From Capsicum annuum (Eukaryota > Streptophyta > Magnoliopsida > Solanales > Solanaceae): 64,000 bases of DNA. Where the stretch lies: contig NW_025861042.1 in NCBI RefSeq assembly GCF_002878395.1, forward strand, positions 155,027 to 219,026, read 5' to 3'. Below, one piece after another: positions 9,234-21,179 of the stretch (position 1 is its first letter; each line of letters starts with the position of its first letter). The notes below the pieces were generated by a model. It saw only the letters and a list, made by a program, of their open reading frames with translations. It was not told the origin of the DNA and ran no database searches. The position numbers and the translations under genes were made by a program.

Positions 9234-11705
9234 CGTAACGCTCAAGAGTCCACCCTAGACGTCACATGGTGCTTGGAACCACAAGTGATCCCAAGCTAAC
9301 CCATGAACTAGCATACTGTTAAGAAACTGAATTTTAATAAAATAATTAACAAGTTCTTCTGTGTGGAAACATAATCATGGCATAATTTAAATAAATATGT
9401 TACTGATAATGTTTAAAATCTGATAAAACTGAAGAAAGAAACTGAAATTTACATGACTGACTCTGATTGACATCTATGAATCCTTTACTATACTGACTAT
9501 AGATAGACGGTACATGCCTCCAGCTACCACTAATCAATAGATATGAAAATAAATGAACTGTATATGAACTATACATGTCTGGAGTTCCCGAATCAAGAGA
9601 ACTCTTCACTTGCTAGTTGTAAACTGCAACTGTCTGATCATGATGTATGGACTACAAATGGTACCTATATTATGAAAAAATGTAGCCACATAGACGTATA
9701 TGTGTATCAATACTTAAGGAATATACTGAGTATGTAGGGGTGAATGCAATAAGTAAAATTGATTTCATACGTAATCTTAAAACATGCATGCTAAGTGTAA
9801 GTAGACTTACCTATAGGATGGAATAAATTGAAAGCTGAAATATCTTAAAACATGAGTAACAAACATGATTTGATAAGCTGGTGAATATCTACACTTAGTT
9901 TCTGTTAAATTTTATTTTTATGATATAAGTAGAACTGAAGCTGGATACAGTAAAATATGAATATAGTATGAATACTGAGTCTAAAACTACATGATGGAAA
10001 TTGACATAACATCGGGGATCTAAATATACAATTATACTAAGCACGAATACCTAAACATTTAGATTCAAACGTGGAATATACTAAGCTTATCTAATTAACT
10101 AAATGACTGCTAGCTGAATACTGGTCATGTAAGATTGGACTGTACTTAGTCTGAATAACTAGATTGAAATTGTGGAGAACTATGCATATGAGAAAAGGAC
10201 TAACTGAATAACATGAGATGATTGAACATGAATACATGTAAATTTTATTATCTGAGAATGCAAAACCAAGAGTATAACATAGTTCTGAAATAGTCTGTAA
10301 ACTAAAATACTGATAACTGAATAATTGATAACTGTATGCTATGGTCAAGCAAACCTGAAACTGAACTCTGAATTGAATATTGAATTGAGACTGTAACTGA
10401 GACTATGATAGGTATCATCTAACTGACATGCCCTAATCTGAGCTAATCGGGGCCAAACCTATAACCCTAGTTAAAAGGGTGTCAGTACCGTGCCACGGGC
10501 ACTAATGCTGGCTGTGTGGATCTACAATACTTTTGTCCTGAAGGACTACGGAGTAACCATATAGTATCAAGAAACTCATGAGATATGTGTCAACCCTAAC
10601 CTGGCAGGAAGACATCTCAAACCTACACTGACTACATAGTTTTGTAACTCGGGGATTGCTACAAAGGGTCAAACCCTAAACTGGCAGGAATGCCCCCATC
10701 CCTGGGTTCACTCGGTGCTGAATCCTACTCCCAACTAAATGACGCTAGAATACTAACTGGTGCATGCACTTTAACTGATAACTGATAAACTCAGGTCATG
10801 GTATTTTGAAAATAACAGTAAATATGGATTTTGAGGTAATTATTAACATATAAACTGATACTGGGACTGAAACCGGACTGAGCTAACTTAATTAGACTCA
10901 CGACTGACCATATTACTGACTGAATAATATTTCCTATGGTATAACTCAAATCATTCGGTAAATACTGAAAACTAGGTAAACAGCTGAATTTCGGATTTCA
11001 TAACCCCCAGGACTCGATAGCAATAATAATAAGAACACATGAAAGTATTTGAGACCATAATAAGTAAGCATTGTTTAAAGAAACCTATCACTTGGGCATT
11101 TCATCATACACATGAGAATTAATACTTTAACAAGGGAAAATCCATCAAACACACGGGGATCATGAACTTGAGCATGAGAATATCTCAAACAAGGGAGCAT
11201 AGCATGATTACATAACTAAAATCATGAATTTAGGAATTTACATGAAATTCGCTTGAAATAGGACATGGGCGTTTAATCATACATGTAAATATCATATCTT
11301 GATCCTGAAAGTGTCTTAAACATGGGTAAACAATAAAGTTACACGGCAAAATTCATAACTTGGGGATTCATCTAGAAATTGATTGAACATGATAAGGAAT
11401 TTCATCAAACATATGAAAAGCATGAATTTAAAACATGAAAATATTGCTAAAAAACATGAATTTAGTATCTATCATGGAATTCACTTGAATAAAGCATGAA
11501 AAACTCAAATTCATAGCATGAGGAATTTAAAATCTTGCATGGAATCACACATGGGATGAAATTAATTAAAATCACCATGAAAACATGCAATCCAAAATTT
11601 CTTGAACATTTAAAATAATATAATAATTGAAAATTCATTATTTAATTAAAATAAAAGGGTTTTGGGCTCCATGGGTGAAAGAGGGCCTATGGATGAACTC
11701 CCACA

Positions 11706-12585
11706 TAAGGCTGTTCAAAATCGAACTGTACCCGTTAACCCAACCGCAAAATTAGTTTATTGGCTAATTGGTAATGGGTTATTGGATTAATGGTTGGAGA
11801 ACGGATAAATTTTTTATAATTAATAGCTTATTGGTGCGGGAACGGATTACTCAATTTTTTTATAGGGTAAACCGTTAACTCATTAAGAATTATTATAATT
11901 ATATTTTTACCCCTAGATATGTAAGTATCTATTCTCAATCCAACATATAAAACTCCATTTATTATTCTATTCACTTCTTAGTTTAGAAAATAGCATATCA
12001 CTTCTTGCGACATCTAACCATAAAGTGCAGTCAGACTCCCTAAAATGTAAAAAAAATCTGAAATTAATTGTTAAACCAAAACATAAATTATTCTTGACAT
12101 CACAAAGGATCACAACAAAAATGAAACAACCCAAATGTGTCCTTCACAAAGTTTGATATAAAACATAAAAATTCAAATAATATTAATTTTTTAATTTTTT
12201 TCTGTCAATCCAGTAATTAAAATGGTTTCTACATACATTTTAGGTCTAGAAGAAATTTCTTATTTGATTTGATGTTTTAACCTATTAAATAACTACACGA
12301 ACAAAACTCAAGAAGTCTAAAAGATTGATAAATAGATTAATCATATTATACAAATAACTAGTTGGTGGAGAAAGGGAGGAACTACCAATAATCGCACGAT
12401 ATTTTATTTTCTCTTAAATTTATCCATTATAACATCCGATAACTGTCCGTGAATTGCTAATCCGATACCAAACCAACCGTTATCTTATTGGGTGACTAGT
12501 AGATTAGTAAATTTAAAAATCGATAACCAATAAGTCAAACCGCTAAGAATAATTATCCAACCGATCCAACTGATAAGCAACTCTA
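11706..12585. mobile_element. hAT-like DNA element with perfect 8-bp target duplication
   Basis: Flanked by CTCCCACA at 11698-11705 and 12586-12593, an exact 8-bp duplication as made by hAT transposases. The ends are imperfect inverted repeats (TAAGGCTGTTCA on the left; TAGAGTTGCTTA as the complement of the right end). Subterminal regions are full of AACCGTTAAC-, TAATGGGTTATTGG- and CCAATAAGTC-type words in both orientations, typical of hAT subterminal arrays. The interior is AT-rich with no transposase frame, so it is non-autonomous (880 bp). Confidence 0.8.
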
Positions 12586-12893
12586 CTCCCACATACCTTA
12601 ATAAATGATTTGAAATTGAAAGCTTGACTTGGAAACCTTGAGAATGTTATTGAAAGATTTTTATTGAACTTCTTTGATTAGGAACCTTAATTTCTTGATT
12701 GCAATGAAGAAACTTTGATGAAATTCTTGGTGTTCTTGAGGGGGCTAGAGTTTTCTTGGAGAGAAAAAGATTAGAAATCATGTATCTAATGCTTTTGAGG
12801 GTTGAAATAAAGTGTTATAGGCGGATTTGAGTGAGGGGAAGTGACCAAAGTGCCCCTAGACCCTTTATGAACTGAAATAGCATGTAAAACAGT

Positions 12894-12970
12894 TTCGTAA
12901 CGTGGTTGCCATTGCGTAATGTCGCTAATCGCGTCGATGACCAGTGCGTCGCATCCCAATCACGTCAGTT
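12894..12970. repeat. GC-rich short-repeat cluster in the solo LTR
   Basis: A cluster of GCGTAATGTCGCTAATCGCG / GCGTCGATGACC / GCGTCGCATCC words, about 370-450 bp from the LTR 5' end (minus-strand sense) and upstream of a TATA-like CCTATAACAC at about 12808-12817. Confidence 0.6.
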
Positions 12971-13343
12971 TACTGCCTCTCATGAAAAATGTCATAACTT
13001 TTTGCTCGGGTATCGGTCTAAGGCGAAATTGGTATTGTTGGAAAGCTAATTCAATTATCTAAAATTTTGTGGGTCTTGAGCAGAAAAATTCTATGTATAT
13101 AAAAATTTATACACATCAAAGTAGATCCCTATAGAATTGAATACCAAACTTTAGACGAATCAAAGACTCTAAGCTCAACTTTATTCTAAGTGATTCTTAT
13201 GAACATTTTTTTAACCTCAAAAGCACATGAAGAACGAGGATATAGATCATGAAACTTGTATTCATATGGAAATCATTTGGATTATAACTTTTACACGTAG
13301 GAACGATGGGTCAAAGACTAGCCTGAAAATATGGGGAGTTACA

Positions 13344-14267
13344 AAATTGATTAGGATAAAGTCTTCATAGCTCTATGTTCATGATGAAACTTTATTCATT
13401 CTTTGTCATTACTTTTACACTTTTTATCATTCTTTTTTTTTGAAATATATAAACAATAATCAATGCAAATATTAGATGAGGGTGGGATGGACTAATAGAT
13501 CTAGAGATAAATTCATATTGATAATTTCACTTTAAAGATTTTCTCTATTATTACCATTTTTTTGTGTTGATACATTTCTCAAACAATAATTATAGTATAT
13601 CTCTTTATATTACCGGTGAATTATTTAAATTTATTTACAGGATCATTGAAGATTTTATTTTTTCTAATTTTCTTAGTAATAAAATTATAAAATTGAGATG
13701 CATGAGATATACGCCCCATAGATCCATGGGACTTATTCCCCATGTCTCGGGGTTTATGCCTTTCTTCGTGCTACATAAAATGCTTTGCCTCGTTCTCCCT
13801 TCTTTAAAACACTATGTATTAAATGATTGTTGGGTTCTAATAGAAGATTGAATGAGAAACAAAGGGAAAATGAAACTTGACTGAATTATTCCTTTTGGTT
13901 TGAGGAAAAATCATTTCTACCACATAGTTGGTGGAAAGAAAGTCAACGTACTTAAATGTAGAAGAACTCCATATTATTAATAATTGAGAAGAAGGCATGC
14001 CTCACGTGTTGTTGTCGGCATCAACGTTTGGATTCACTATTATTAAGAATTGACAAGAAGGCATGCCTCACAATATGCTGTCGGCGTCGTCGCTTGGCTT
14101 CGCCTTCAAAAAATCATTTAGAAAATGATCAATCAAGAGAATATTTTTTTTTCAGCGATTTGAAGAATATATAACTTCGTTGGGAACTAGAACCAGTTTG
14201 AATAAGCATAATTATTTATTTTTTGTATTATGTTATGCTAAATTGTGTATTAAATAATGACTATGAA
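13344..14267. other. Unclassified repeat-like sequence without a gene
   Basis: AT-rich DNA containing a block at about 13711-13757 with GCCCCATAGATCCATGG and CCCATGTCTCGGGG words that look repetitive, then a tandem duplication. It may be the leader or LTR of the copia-type gag relic that follows, but I find no LTR ends or primer site. Confidence 0.35.
13974..14101. repeat. Diverged tandem duplication of about 64 bp
   Basis: Two adjacent copies (about 13974-14036 and 14038-14101) share TATTAA(T/G)AATTGA(G/C)AAGAAGGCATGCCTCAC and a TGTCGGC(A/G)TC..CG(T/C)TTGG end. Confidence 0.7.
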
Positions 14268-14810
14268 ATGGCAAATAATAATAATGTCAATACTAGAACA
14301 ATTAATATTGCATCAATGTCTATTGCCTTGTCGAGTCATTCAAATGTTGCACCTATGATGGCACCGGCAGAGCAACCTTGAACATGTTTTGATGTTAAAT
14401 TCAAAAGTTAGCAACAAAGGATGTTGTTTTGACTTACCACAAATGAAATATAAAGTCTCATAAGAGAAGATCCTCCTATTTCTGAAAAATGAATGCTGAA
14501 AAACCAACGTTTCATGGTACTTGAGGATTGGAAGCATTTAGATTTCTTGTGCAAGGAATACACCATAAAAGATTTAGAGGATGCCTTTTACAGTGTCAAT
14601 AGTTATACAAAAATATTAAAAGAGCTGTGTACGATACTTGAAAAGAAGTATAGACTAAAGATGTATGCTTGAAGAAGTTTTTGGTTACCAAATTTTTGTG
14701 GATAACAATTCTGTTAAAGCTTAATTTCAAAAAACTCCATGTCCTTATTCATAACCTTATTGTTGAAGGTATGCTACATGAGGCATTTTAAGTGACTTAA
14801 TTGAACATTT
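14268..14810 (+). pseudogene. Ty1/copia-type gag (UBN2-like) remnant
   Basis: Plus-strand reading gives a gag-like protein starting MANNNNVNTRT at the ATG at 14268. Around 14527-14670 the frame reads DWKHLDFLCKEYTIKDLEDA and, 16 codons later, ILEKKYRLKMYA. This is the WKxxDxLCxxYIxxxLxDxLY...LWxxLExKY pattern of copia gag proteins that carry the UBN2-type domain. After a stop and frameshift, HVLIHNLIVEGMLHEAF at about 14738-14790 corresponds to the conserved LIHDLxAEGMxVNExF segment. It ends abruptly where the oppositely oriented Athila reverse transcriptase begins, so only the N-terminal half of gag remains. The family call rests on motif order; there is no doubt it is broken. Confidence 0.7.
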
Positions 14811-15174
14811 ATTTTGGAGAAGTACTTGATGAACCTACTGTAGAATCCATCTTGGCCGAAGAAACTTCACACTCCCTTCACGAAGATTGGTGGAGGTAAC
14901 TTTTTATCACCTCAATTTTAGCTCTATCCACTTCTATTCCCTTTGTCAAGATCTTATGGACCAATACTATGTCCTCCTTCATCGTAATTTGGCATTTGTC
15001 CCAATTGATCACTAGATTAAGCTCCTTACAATGTTGCAACACATTACTTAGATTCATCAAGCAGCCATCAAATGAATCATCTACCATCGAGAAATCATCC
15101 ATGAAAACTCCCAAAGTGTCTTCAACCATATTAGAGAAAATTGAAATCACATACCTTTGAAACATAGATGGACC
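14790..15174 (-). pseudogene. Athila element G: reverse transcriptase, C-terminal part
   Basis: Minus-strand frame with the polymerase active-site motif VFMDDFS, preceded by FQRYVISIFSNMVEDTL and followed by NLVINWDKCQ and GIEVDRAKIEVIKSY. These are hallmark segments of Athila/Tat reverse transcriptase. After a frameshift near 14878 the FxGxxGFYxRFIKxFSKI thumb segment can be followed to about 14800. The segment starts at the codon following the solo-LTR insertion at 15175-15179, and its upstream half lies at 17184-17267 and beyond 27086. The downstream part (RNase H and integrase) is missing; copia-type gag replaces it. Confidence 0.85.
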
Positions 15175-15179
15175 ATTAC

Positions 15180-17178
15180 TGTCACAATCCAAAATAGGGC
15201 CTAGTCTTGATGGGTATCTCAATGCCCCCTTGGTCCAGAGATCACCCCCTTAACCTAACCTCCATAGCACAATAAATGAATACAGCGGAAGCCAACCCAA
15301 GCAATAAAAGATATATAAAATCAGAAGATAATCTAATGAATTAAAGTAAGATAACAATGACAACCAAATCCTGTCCACGAAAGCCTTTAATTAGAAATAC
15401 CAAACTAAATCGGGACATGCCTCTGACTATCACAAAAGAAGTTCACAAATCCAAAATAGGAAAAGAAACCTAATCAAATGACAAAGCCATTTGGAAGATA
15501 GAGGTTCACCACTTCACCACAAATCAACAGATAAACCACACCAAATAATGCTACATAAGAGCAATAAAAAAGCCTCAGATCCTATATCATGAAATGATGC
15601 AGTGTTCAGGGATGGTCAGTAGGATGAGAACTAGCTTGTAACTTGAGGGAAAGTGATAAAATAGTGCACTTATCAAATAAGTTAAAGCCATACGCACAAT
15701 ATTTATATATACATATATAGGACATCGGGATAGGGATAAGGGACATGAACATGAGTGTTTGGAATATTAATCTAAACTATGTAGCTCGCTCTATCCTAAA
15801 GACACTCATAGGCTATATGGGTTCGGTTCCCCCGTAGAAAGGGCCCTAGTGCGTGTTAGCCACATATACTAAGGAAATTCGAGGAAAGGTTAAAGACACC
15901 AAGGCGATAGTCATCCAATATATAGTATGTGCACTAACCACATGGTCACATACACCCACATGCCGGCAAACATGATTTTCAGTGGTAGACCCCTGGGACT
16001 ACACCTTCATGGTGAACTACATAATTTCCTTTAAGCCCAAATTAAAATAATTTGCACATAAACCCGATCATAAATCAAGGAATCTTTATTAAGGCATTTT
16101 CCAACATGGTATCATCATACCAATATGCTTGTAAGCTAAGTTAATTATGAAAATCCAATCCATGTAACCATTAGAGTCTCGAGTTCCATTTAAAATACAA
16201 AACCATGGCCACCAAGGGCATTCCAAATTTAGTTTATCCATTTATCCTTTAATGTAATGCAATGTTCTCAAATGTAAGTTAAATTATGCAAAAGACTATA
16301 TTTAAAACCAATTTTACAAGGTAGGTTGAGGTTAATGCCATTACCAAGCTAAAAATCCGTTAATTTGGGGAAATCCATGTCACTCATTCCAAATATTATC
16401 ATAATGCACTACTTCAGTCCCAAAAATTATCAATTAAAGCATGAGTAATCCATTTGAAACATTGGAAAAGAAATTTAAGTAATAACCATCAAAATCCGTC
16501 AATCTAATTTTAAACCCAACGATTTAAACACATGAATATTGAATCAATTTATGCCACAATGTAAGAATACAAGTTAAAATGAGCAACATGCCTGAAATAT
16601 AGAAGAAATCAAAGAAAATTAATGTTTTAAGATCGAATGTTAAATTCCTTGTAAAACCTTAGTATCTCTTGCCTTGGGGGTTAAAGAGGAATAAAATAAG
16701 GTTTGATTTTGAAAGTTGTGGGAGATAGATTGATGGGAAGAAAAGACTAAAATGACCCTAATTAAAATGTGAAGGAAAAGTTTGGAAATAGTTGTCACAA
16801 CTTAGGTAGCAACTCATGACATTTGACCACTAGTTGTGGCCTGAAGTCGTTGCATAAGGTTCAAAAATCTAAACCTTCACTATTATGACGAAGGCTCTTT
16901 CATAACAACTCATTATCTGATATAATAGGTATTTATAAAGAGTTATGGTCAGGAGCTGAACTCCTAGATATCCATCTACTGGGACAATGAGTCCCTCTTA
17001 AAGACTCAATTCCAAAGGACAAAAACCTGAGCTTCCTTACTGTCGTGGTCTTACTGTCGTGGTAATAATTCCTCCTGCAACTTGTTATGTATGGCAACAA
17101 GTTATCATCAGAGCCATACTCACTGGCAAGTTAACACCATTTCAAAAAGTTTGGAGCTTAAAAACTTAGGGTATTACA
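15180..17178 (-). mobile_element. Solo LTR E inserted in Athila reverse transcriptase
   Basis: A 1,999-bp unit bounded by TG...CA (TGTCACAATCCAAAATAGGG ... CTTAGGGTATTACA) and flanked by exact ATTAC duplications at 15175-15179 and 17179-17183. It has no gag, pol, primer site or second LTR, so it fits a solo LTR left by recombination between two LTRs. The complement of its right end, TGTAATACCC, is the LTR start used by elements B, C and D, so its sense is probably minus. Short inverted and direct repeats (CACAACT/AGTTGTGGC, and TGTCGTGGT twice) lie at about 16791-17062. Confidence 0.85.
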
Positions 17179-17183
17179 ATTAC

Positions 17184-17267
17184 ATAACCTAAACTGCATG
17201 TATTTTAATGTGAAAGTCCCATAAGGGCATGAAAACATAGTTTTTTCTCGATCCTCGGGAGCAATGG
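17184..17267 (-). pseudogene. Athila element G: reverse transcriptase, middle fragment
   Basis: Only about 28 codons survive between two insertions. The minus-strand frame reads APEDREKTMFSCPYGTFTLK and then RLCN, matching the APEDxEKTxFxCPYGTFxxxxMPFGLCN core of Athila/Tat reverse transcriptase. At its 5' edge (17263-17267) element D is inserted; at its 3' edge (17179-17183) solo LTR E is inserted. Without one copy of each duplication the frame is continuous with 27086 and beyond and with 15174 downward. Confidence 0.85.
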
Positions 17268-19921
17268 TGTAATGCCCCGATTTTCTGAACCAGAGTGCTA
17301 CACGGTGCTTATGACCCCGAAGGACCACAAGCTAACCCATGACTGAAATTTGTACCTATACACTGTAATATATGACGTAATAATGCGAAAAACATGAACA
17401 ATAGGCCATAAGGTTCAACTGTATAGAATATCTGAAAAATCATAACATCCATATGGGGTAACGAATACCTAAAACAACTGAAATCTGAATCAAATCAGAG
17501 CTAAATCTGAAAGCCTCTAAATATTATCTGGATAAGGAGTTGAAGGAACATGTCTCCAACTAACTCCATCTAGCAAAACTGAACTGAAATAATAAATGAA
17601 ATAAATAATATCATCCTCGAATGGATGAGGACTCACTGCAACTCTACGACTAGAATGCTACTGCTACTGCTGATCTGGAGCTCGTATCTGTGAACCTATG
17701 GTGTAATATGAAAAAAAGCACCATAGCACAAATACGTTAGTACAACTGGGTTTAATGAGTATACGAGTGAGGTAGGTGAAATGCAAAAGGGTTTACATGC
17801 ACAAATGATGCTAACTGTCTGACTGATATGAATGTAAGAGTGCAAACATGCATACGTAGTAACTGAGATCGTGATTACGTGATATTTAGATTTGGACACT
17901 AATACATGATCTACTGATATATCGCATGAAAAATACTAAAATTTTGATAACATAGATGACTGTGTCTGACAGTCCTAAATCTAATGGAACTATCTGTGTT
18001 CCATTCTGTAACTGAATTGACTACATCTGACAGTCTTGATACACTACAATCTGAAGAACTATCTAAGTTCTTTTATTGAGACTGGGACTGAAACTGTGGG
18101 AGGTAGTTGTTTGACCGACATGACCCAATAACGCATATAGCTAATTTGGGGTCTAATCTCTGCCCCGACTGGAAGGATGTCAATACCGCACTACTAGTAA
18201 GGACAACTGTGAGTGACCCTTAGCTGGAAGGTACTCAAAATAAGAATGGTGGGAACCCTAAACTGATGGATTAAGCCACCTCATCAACCCTAATCTGACA
18301 GGTTAAGATGTCTCAAACTACGCTGGCTACGTAGTCCAGGAACACAAGGATGATTACTAAGAATCACACCCTAAATTGATAGGTGAGTTCCCATCCTTGG
18401 GTTCACTCGGTGCTAACTTCTACTCCCATCTGAAGAGACAGAACATGATTTAACTGATGGTACATAGACTAAGTAACTGACTTCCATTAACTGATGGATT
18501 AGCGCTACTATTTGAGAATTAACTGAGATCATGACATTTCTAAGGTTTCCTGAGTCACATGCCTGACTGAGTTCTATAGATCATGGCTTGACTAAGATTA
18601 TCGTGATAACATGACATGGATCTAGGCACACAACTATATAGTTTGGGTACAAGTACCCGCAGGACTCAATGGAAGGAAACTGACACACATGACTGACTTG
18701 ATCGTAAGAGTAAAGTCCATAATTTATCATATCATGAGTAGGGGATTTCACACTAAGCATAGTTCCCAACATCTTATACATGGAAGGGAAATTCATACAA
18801 CATGTATATACTTGTATAGCTTCAATATCATGGTCAATCCATATCACAACAACAATGCATATCACTCACATGGAATTCATGGGAAATCGTAAAGCATAGA
18901 GCATGGACTTGTTATTTAAGCACTATTAAATCATAGGACATGAATTCTATCATCTAGGCATATTATCAAACACTTTGCATGCATTTTTTTTTATCTTAAG
19001 TGTGTTCATGAATTTCACCATATTAAGCCACATAAGGATCATGGGTTTCAACTAACAAAGACATATACTTCATGAAATCACCTTTAGTTATCATCTTGAA
19101 ACTTAAATAACAATCATCAATATGTATATGCTCATATCACAACAAGACAATCACAAAATAATATTTAAAATATGGTTCTTGAGCTCTATGAATGAAATGG
19201 ATCCATAGATGAACACTACACATACCTGACTCAAGGTTCTTGATGCTTTTGAACTTGAAGGATTTGAAATCCTTTGATTTTTTTGAGATTGGGTCTTATT
19301 CTTAGAGATTAAAGTTAGAGATAAACCCTAGTTTTTGTTTGTGAAATAATAATAAGAAAAATATCTGAATTTGGACTCATTTGGGTATATATATAGGCGA
19401 GTGGTAAGTGACCAAAATTCCCCTATTAAAATCGCCTGGAGTAAATTGAACTTGGCATATGACAACCCGACTGACGGTCCGTCAGTAACTTGATGATCCG
19501 TCATTTCGACCATCATACGTGGACCAGAAATGGGGTTCACTAGATAAGAGTTGACTGCCTGGATGATGGTCCATCAAAAATCTGACTGTCCATCAACTCG
19601 TTCGTAGATCCTTATCCATAACGTCGCCCTACTTCCTTGGTTGTGATGGTCAAAGTGGCTGTTCGTCACTTGTTTGGAGGTCCGTCAACTTAGATGTTGC
19701 ACCTGGGTGTTTCGGTCAGTTCTGAGTAAAACATCCACAACTTCCTCGTCTGGTGTCAAATTTGGACAAAATTGGTATCGTTAGAAAGTTAACTCAATTT
19801 CCTACGTGATAGAAAATAGAAATATAAAAAATACCATGGGTACAAAAATATATCTGTATTTCAATGCAAGTACTAACATTCTTGAGATGATTTCTAGCTA
19901 GGAATAAGCACGGGTATTACA
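17268..19921 (-). repeat. Element D LTR (3' LTR in element sense)
   Basis: Runs TGTAATGCCCCGATTTTCTG ... GGGTATTACA. It matches 24432-27085 along its whole length, and both copies are 2,654 bp. A TATA-like run (GGGTATATATATAGG, about 19382-19396, on the complement) lies about 530 bp from the LTR 5' end. A cluster of GACGGTCCGTC-type repeats (19455-19695) lies just upstream of it. Confidence 0.93.
19455..19695. repeat. Inverted-repeat cluster in the D LTR (copy 1)
   Basis: Contains the perfect palindrome CTGACGGTCCGTCAG (19471-19485) and at least five diverged relatives (GATGATCCGTCA, GATGGTCCATCA, CTGTCCATCA, GGTCCGTCAA). The same palindrome is kept at 26635-26649 in the other LTR. Confidence 0.85.
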
Positions 19922-19923
19922 AT

Positions 19924-19935
19924 ATCTCCCCTTTG
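19924..19935 (-). other. Polypurine tract of element D
   Basis: CAAAGGGGAGAT on the minus strand, two bases before the 3' LTR. This is the expected site of plus-strand DNA priming. Confidence 0.75.
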
Positions 19936-20229
19936 AGAATATTCATCCCCGAATGAGACTGACTAAGAGGGAAAATAATAAATAAACATAAATTGAATAT
20001 GAGTGACTGAGACATGACTACATGACTGACATACTAAATATATTGAACTTATGCACATCTGATGCATGGCTAACTGGTATATGAATGCATGACTGAGTGT
20101 TCTGATAAACTGAGTTTCTCATGACAAGAATGCATAGCTGATTCATGATTTTATAATTGAATTGATACATGAATGCATGACATAGTATGAAAAAGTAGTA
20201 GATATCACATTTATAATGGGAACATGAAT

Positions 20230-20470
20230 ATGAAACTGATTAAGCTTAAGGTGAACTATTACCTTGAGCTTGGTCTGAATTAGCGGAGAAGAGGTAAGGA
20301 TACTTGGTACGCATATCTGCTTCTACTTCATAAGTAGCTCCCTTAACAGACTGATTTCTCCAAAGAACCTTAACTAGAGGGACCTCTTTGTTCCTCAATC
20401 GACGAGTCTGATAGTCTAAGATTTTGACTGGAATCTCTTCATAAGAGAGACTGTTTTGAACATCAACGCT
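20230..20470 (-). pseudogene. Element D chromodomain
   Basis: The minus-strand frame reads SLSYEEIPVKILDYQTRRLR, then VPLVKVLWRNQSVKGATYE and MRTKYPYLF. This is the C-terminal chromodomain fused to integrase in Tekay/Del chromoviruses, which in related elements binds methylated histone H3 and guides integration to heterochromatin. It is nearly uninterrupted here although the integrase before it is gutted. The W of the usual ATWE motif is replaced by Y. Confidence 0.8.
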
Positions 20471-20920
20471 CTAAAAAAGACTACAACTGATAGGTCACCT
20501 ACGCACTTTTTGAGCAAGGATACATAGAATACCGAATAAACTAACTAACTCCCTGATATAGAGTTTGGCGTAATCCTCGGCTGAATAAGAGGTATGAACT
20601 GGAAGGAAACTTGGTCATCCTGGCTATAATAACCCAAACTGAATTATACTGATGATGAGTTTGAGGCAAACCCATCAAGAAGTCCATGTTCACTTCTTCC
20701 CACTTCCAAGAAGGAGTAGTGAACTCCTGCATAGGTCCACTAGGCTTCTGATGCTCTATCTTAACTTGCTGACATGTAGAGCACTTAGCCATAAACTCTG
20801 CAATATCTCTCTTTATCCTACTCCACCAATAGATTTCCCACAGGTCATGGTACATCTTAGTGGCCCCTGTATGAATAAAGTATCACGCTCCATGCTCTTC
20901 TGCAAGAATCCGTTGCTTTA
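20471..20920 (-). pseudogene. Element D integrase, catalytic core deleted
   Basis: The N-terminal zinc-binding part (WWSRIKRDI, then CSTCQQVKIEHQKPSGP) and the first catalytic Asp (NMDFLMGLPQTHHQY) are readable from about 20855 to 20640. The frame then runs to about 20545 and jumps directly into FYVSLLKKCVGD, the far C-terminal end of the domain. Compared with element B (34485-35128), about 640 bp are missing, including the SDxGTQF segment and the catalytic Glu. The product could not integrate DNA. Confidence 0.8.
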
Positions 20921-21179
20921 AGTCATCTACACCTAGAACGCACAGATGACCCTGACAACGAGGAACCTTATCTCCCATTTGGGAGAAAACCTCTACTTTT
21001 TGATTCTGAACTGACTCTTTCAGCTTGACAAGGCTAGGATCCCTGTCTTGCTTTTCTTTTACCTCAGAAACTAGAGATGACTCTAAACTTCTCTGAACAC
21101 ATACAACACCCTCCAAAGAATCAACTAAGTAAACAACTAGTCTAGTGAGCTGATGGATTTTCTGAGCTATCTTCTTCTT

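Larger units (their letters stand above)
9234..13343 (-). mobile_element. Probable solo LTR of a Tekay/Del-like chromovirus
   Basis: It starts CGTAACGCTCAAGAGTCC (terminal TG decayed to CG) and ends GGGGAGTTACA. Inside are blocks shared with the LTRs of elements B and D: ACCACAAGTGATCCCAAGCT near the start, TGGGTTCACTCGGTGCT at about 10704, and GGCGAAATTGGTATTGTTGG at 13022. There is no internal gag or pol, so it is best read as a solo LTR. The flanks AAAAT (9229-9233) and AAATT (13344-13348) are a 5-bp duplication with one mismatch. At 4,110 bp it is long only because a hAT-like element sits inside; without that it is about 3.2 kb. By analogy its transcriptional sense is minus. Confidence 0.7.

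Noticed and set aside
18581..18892. Overlapping frames in D LTRs, repeated at 25746-26054
   Set aside because: They occur at equivalent places in both LTRs and are noncoding LTR sequence.
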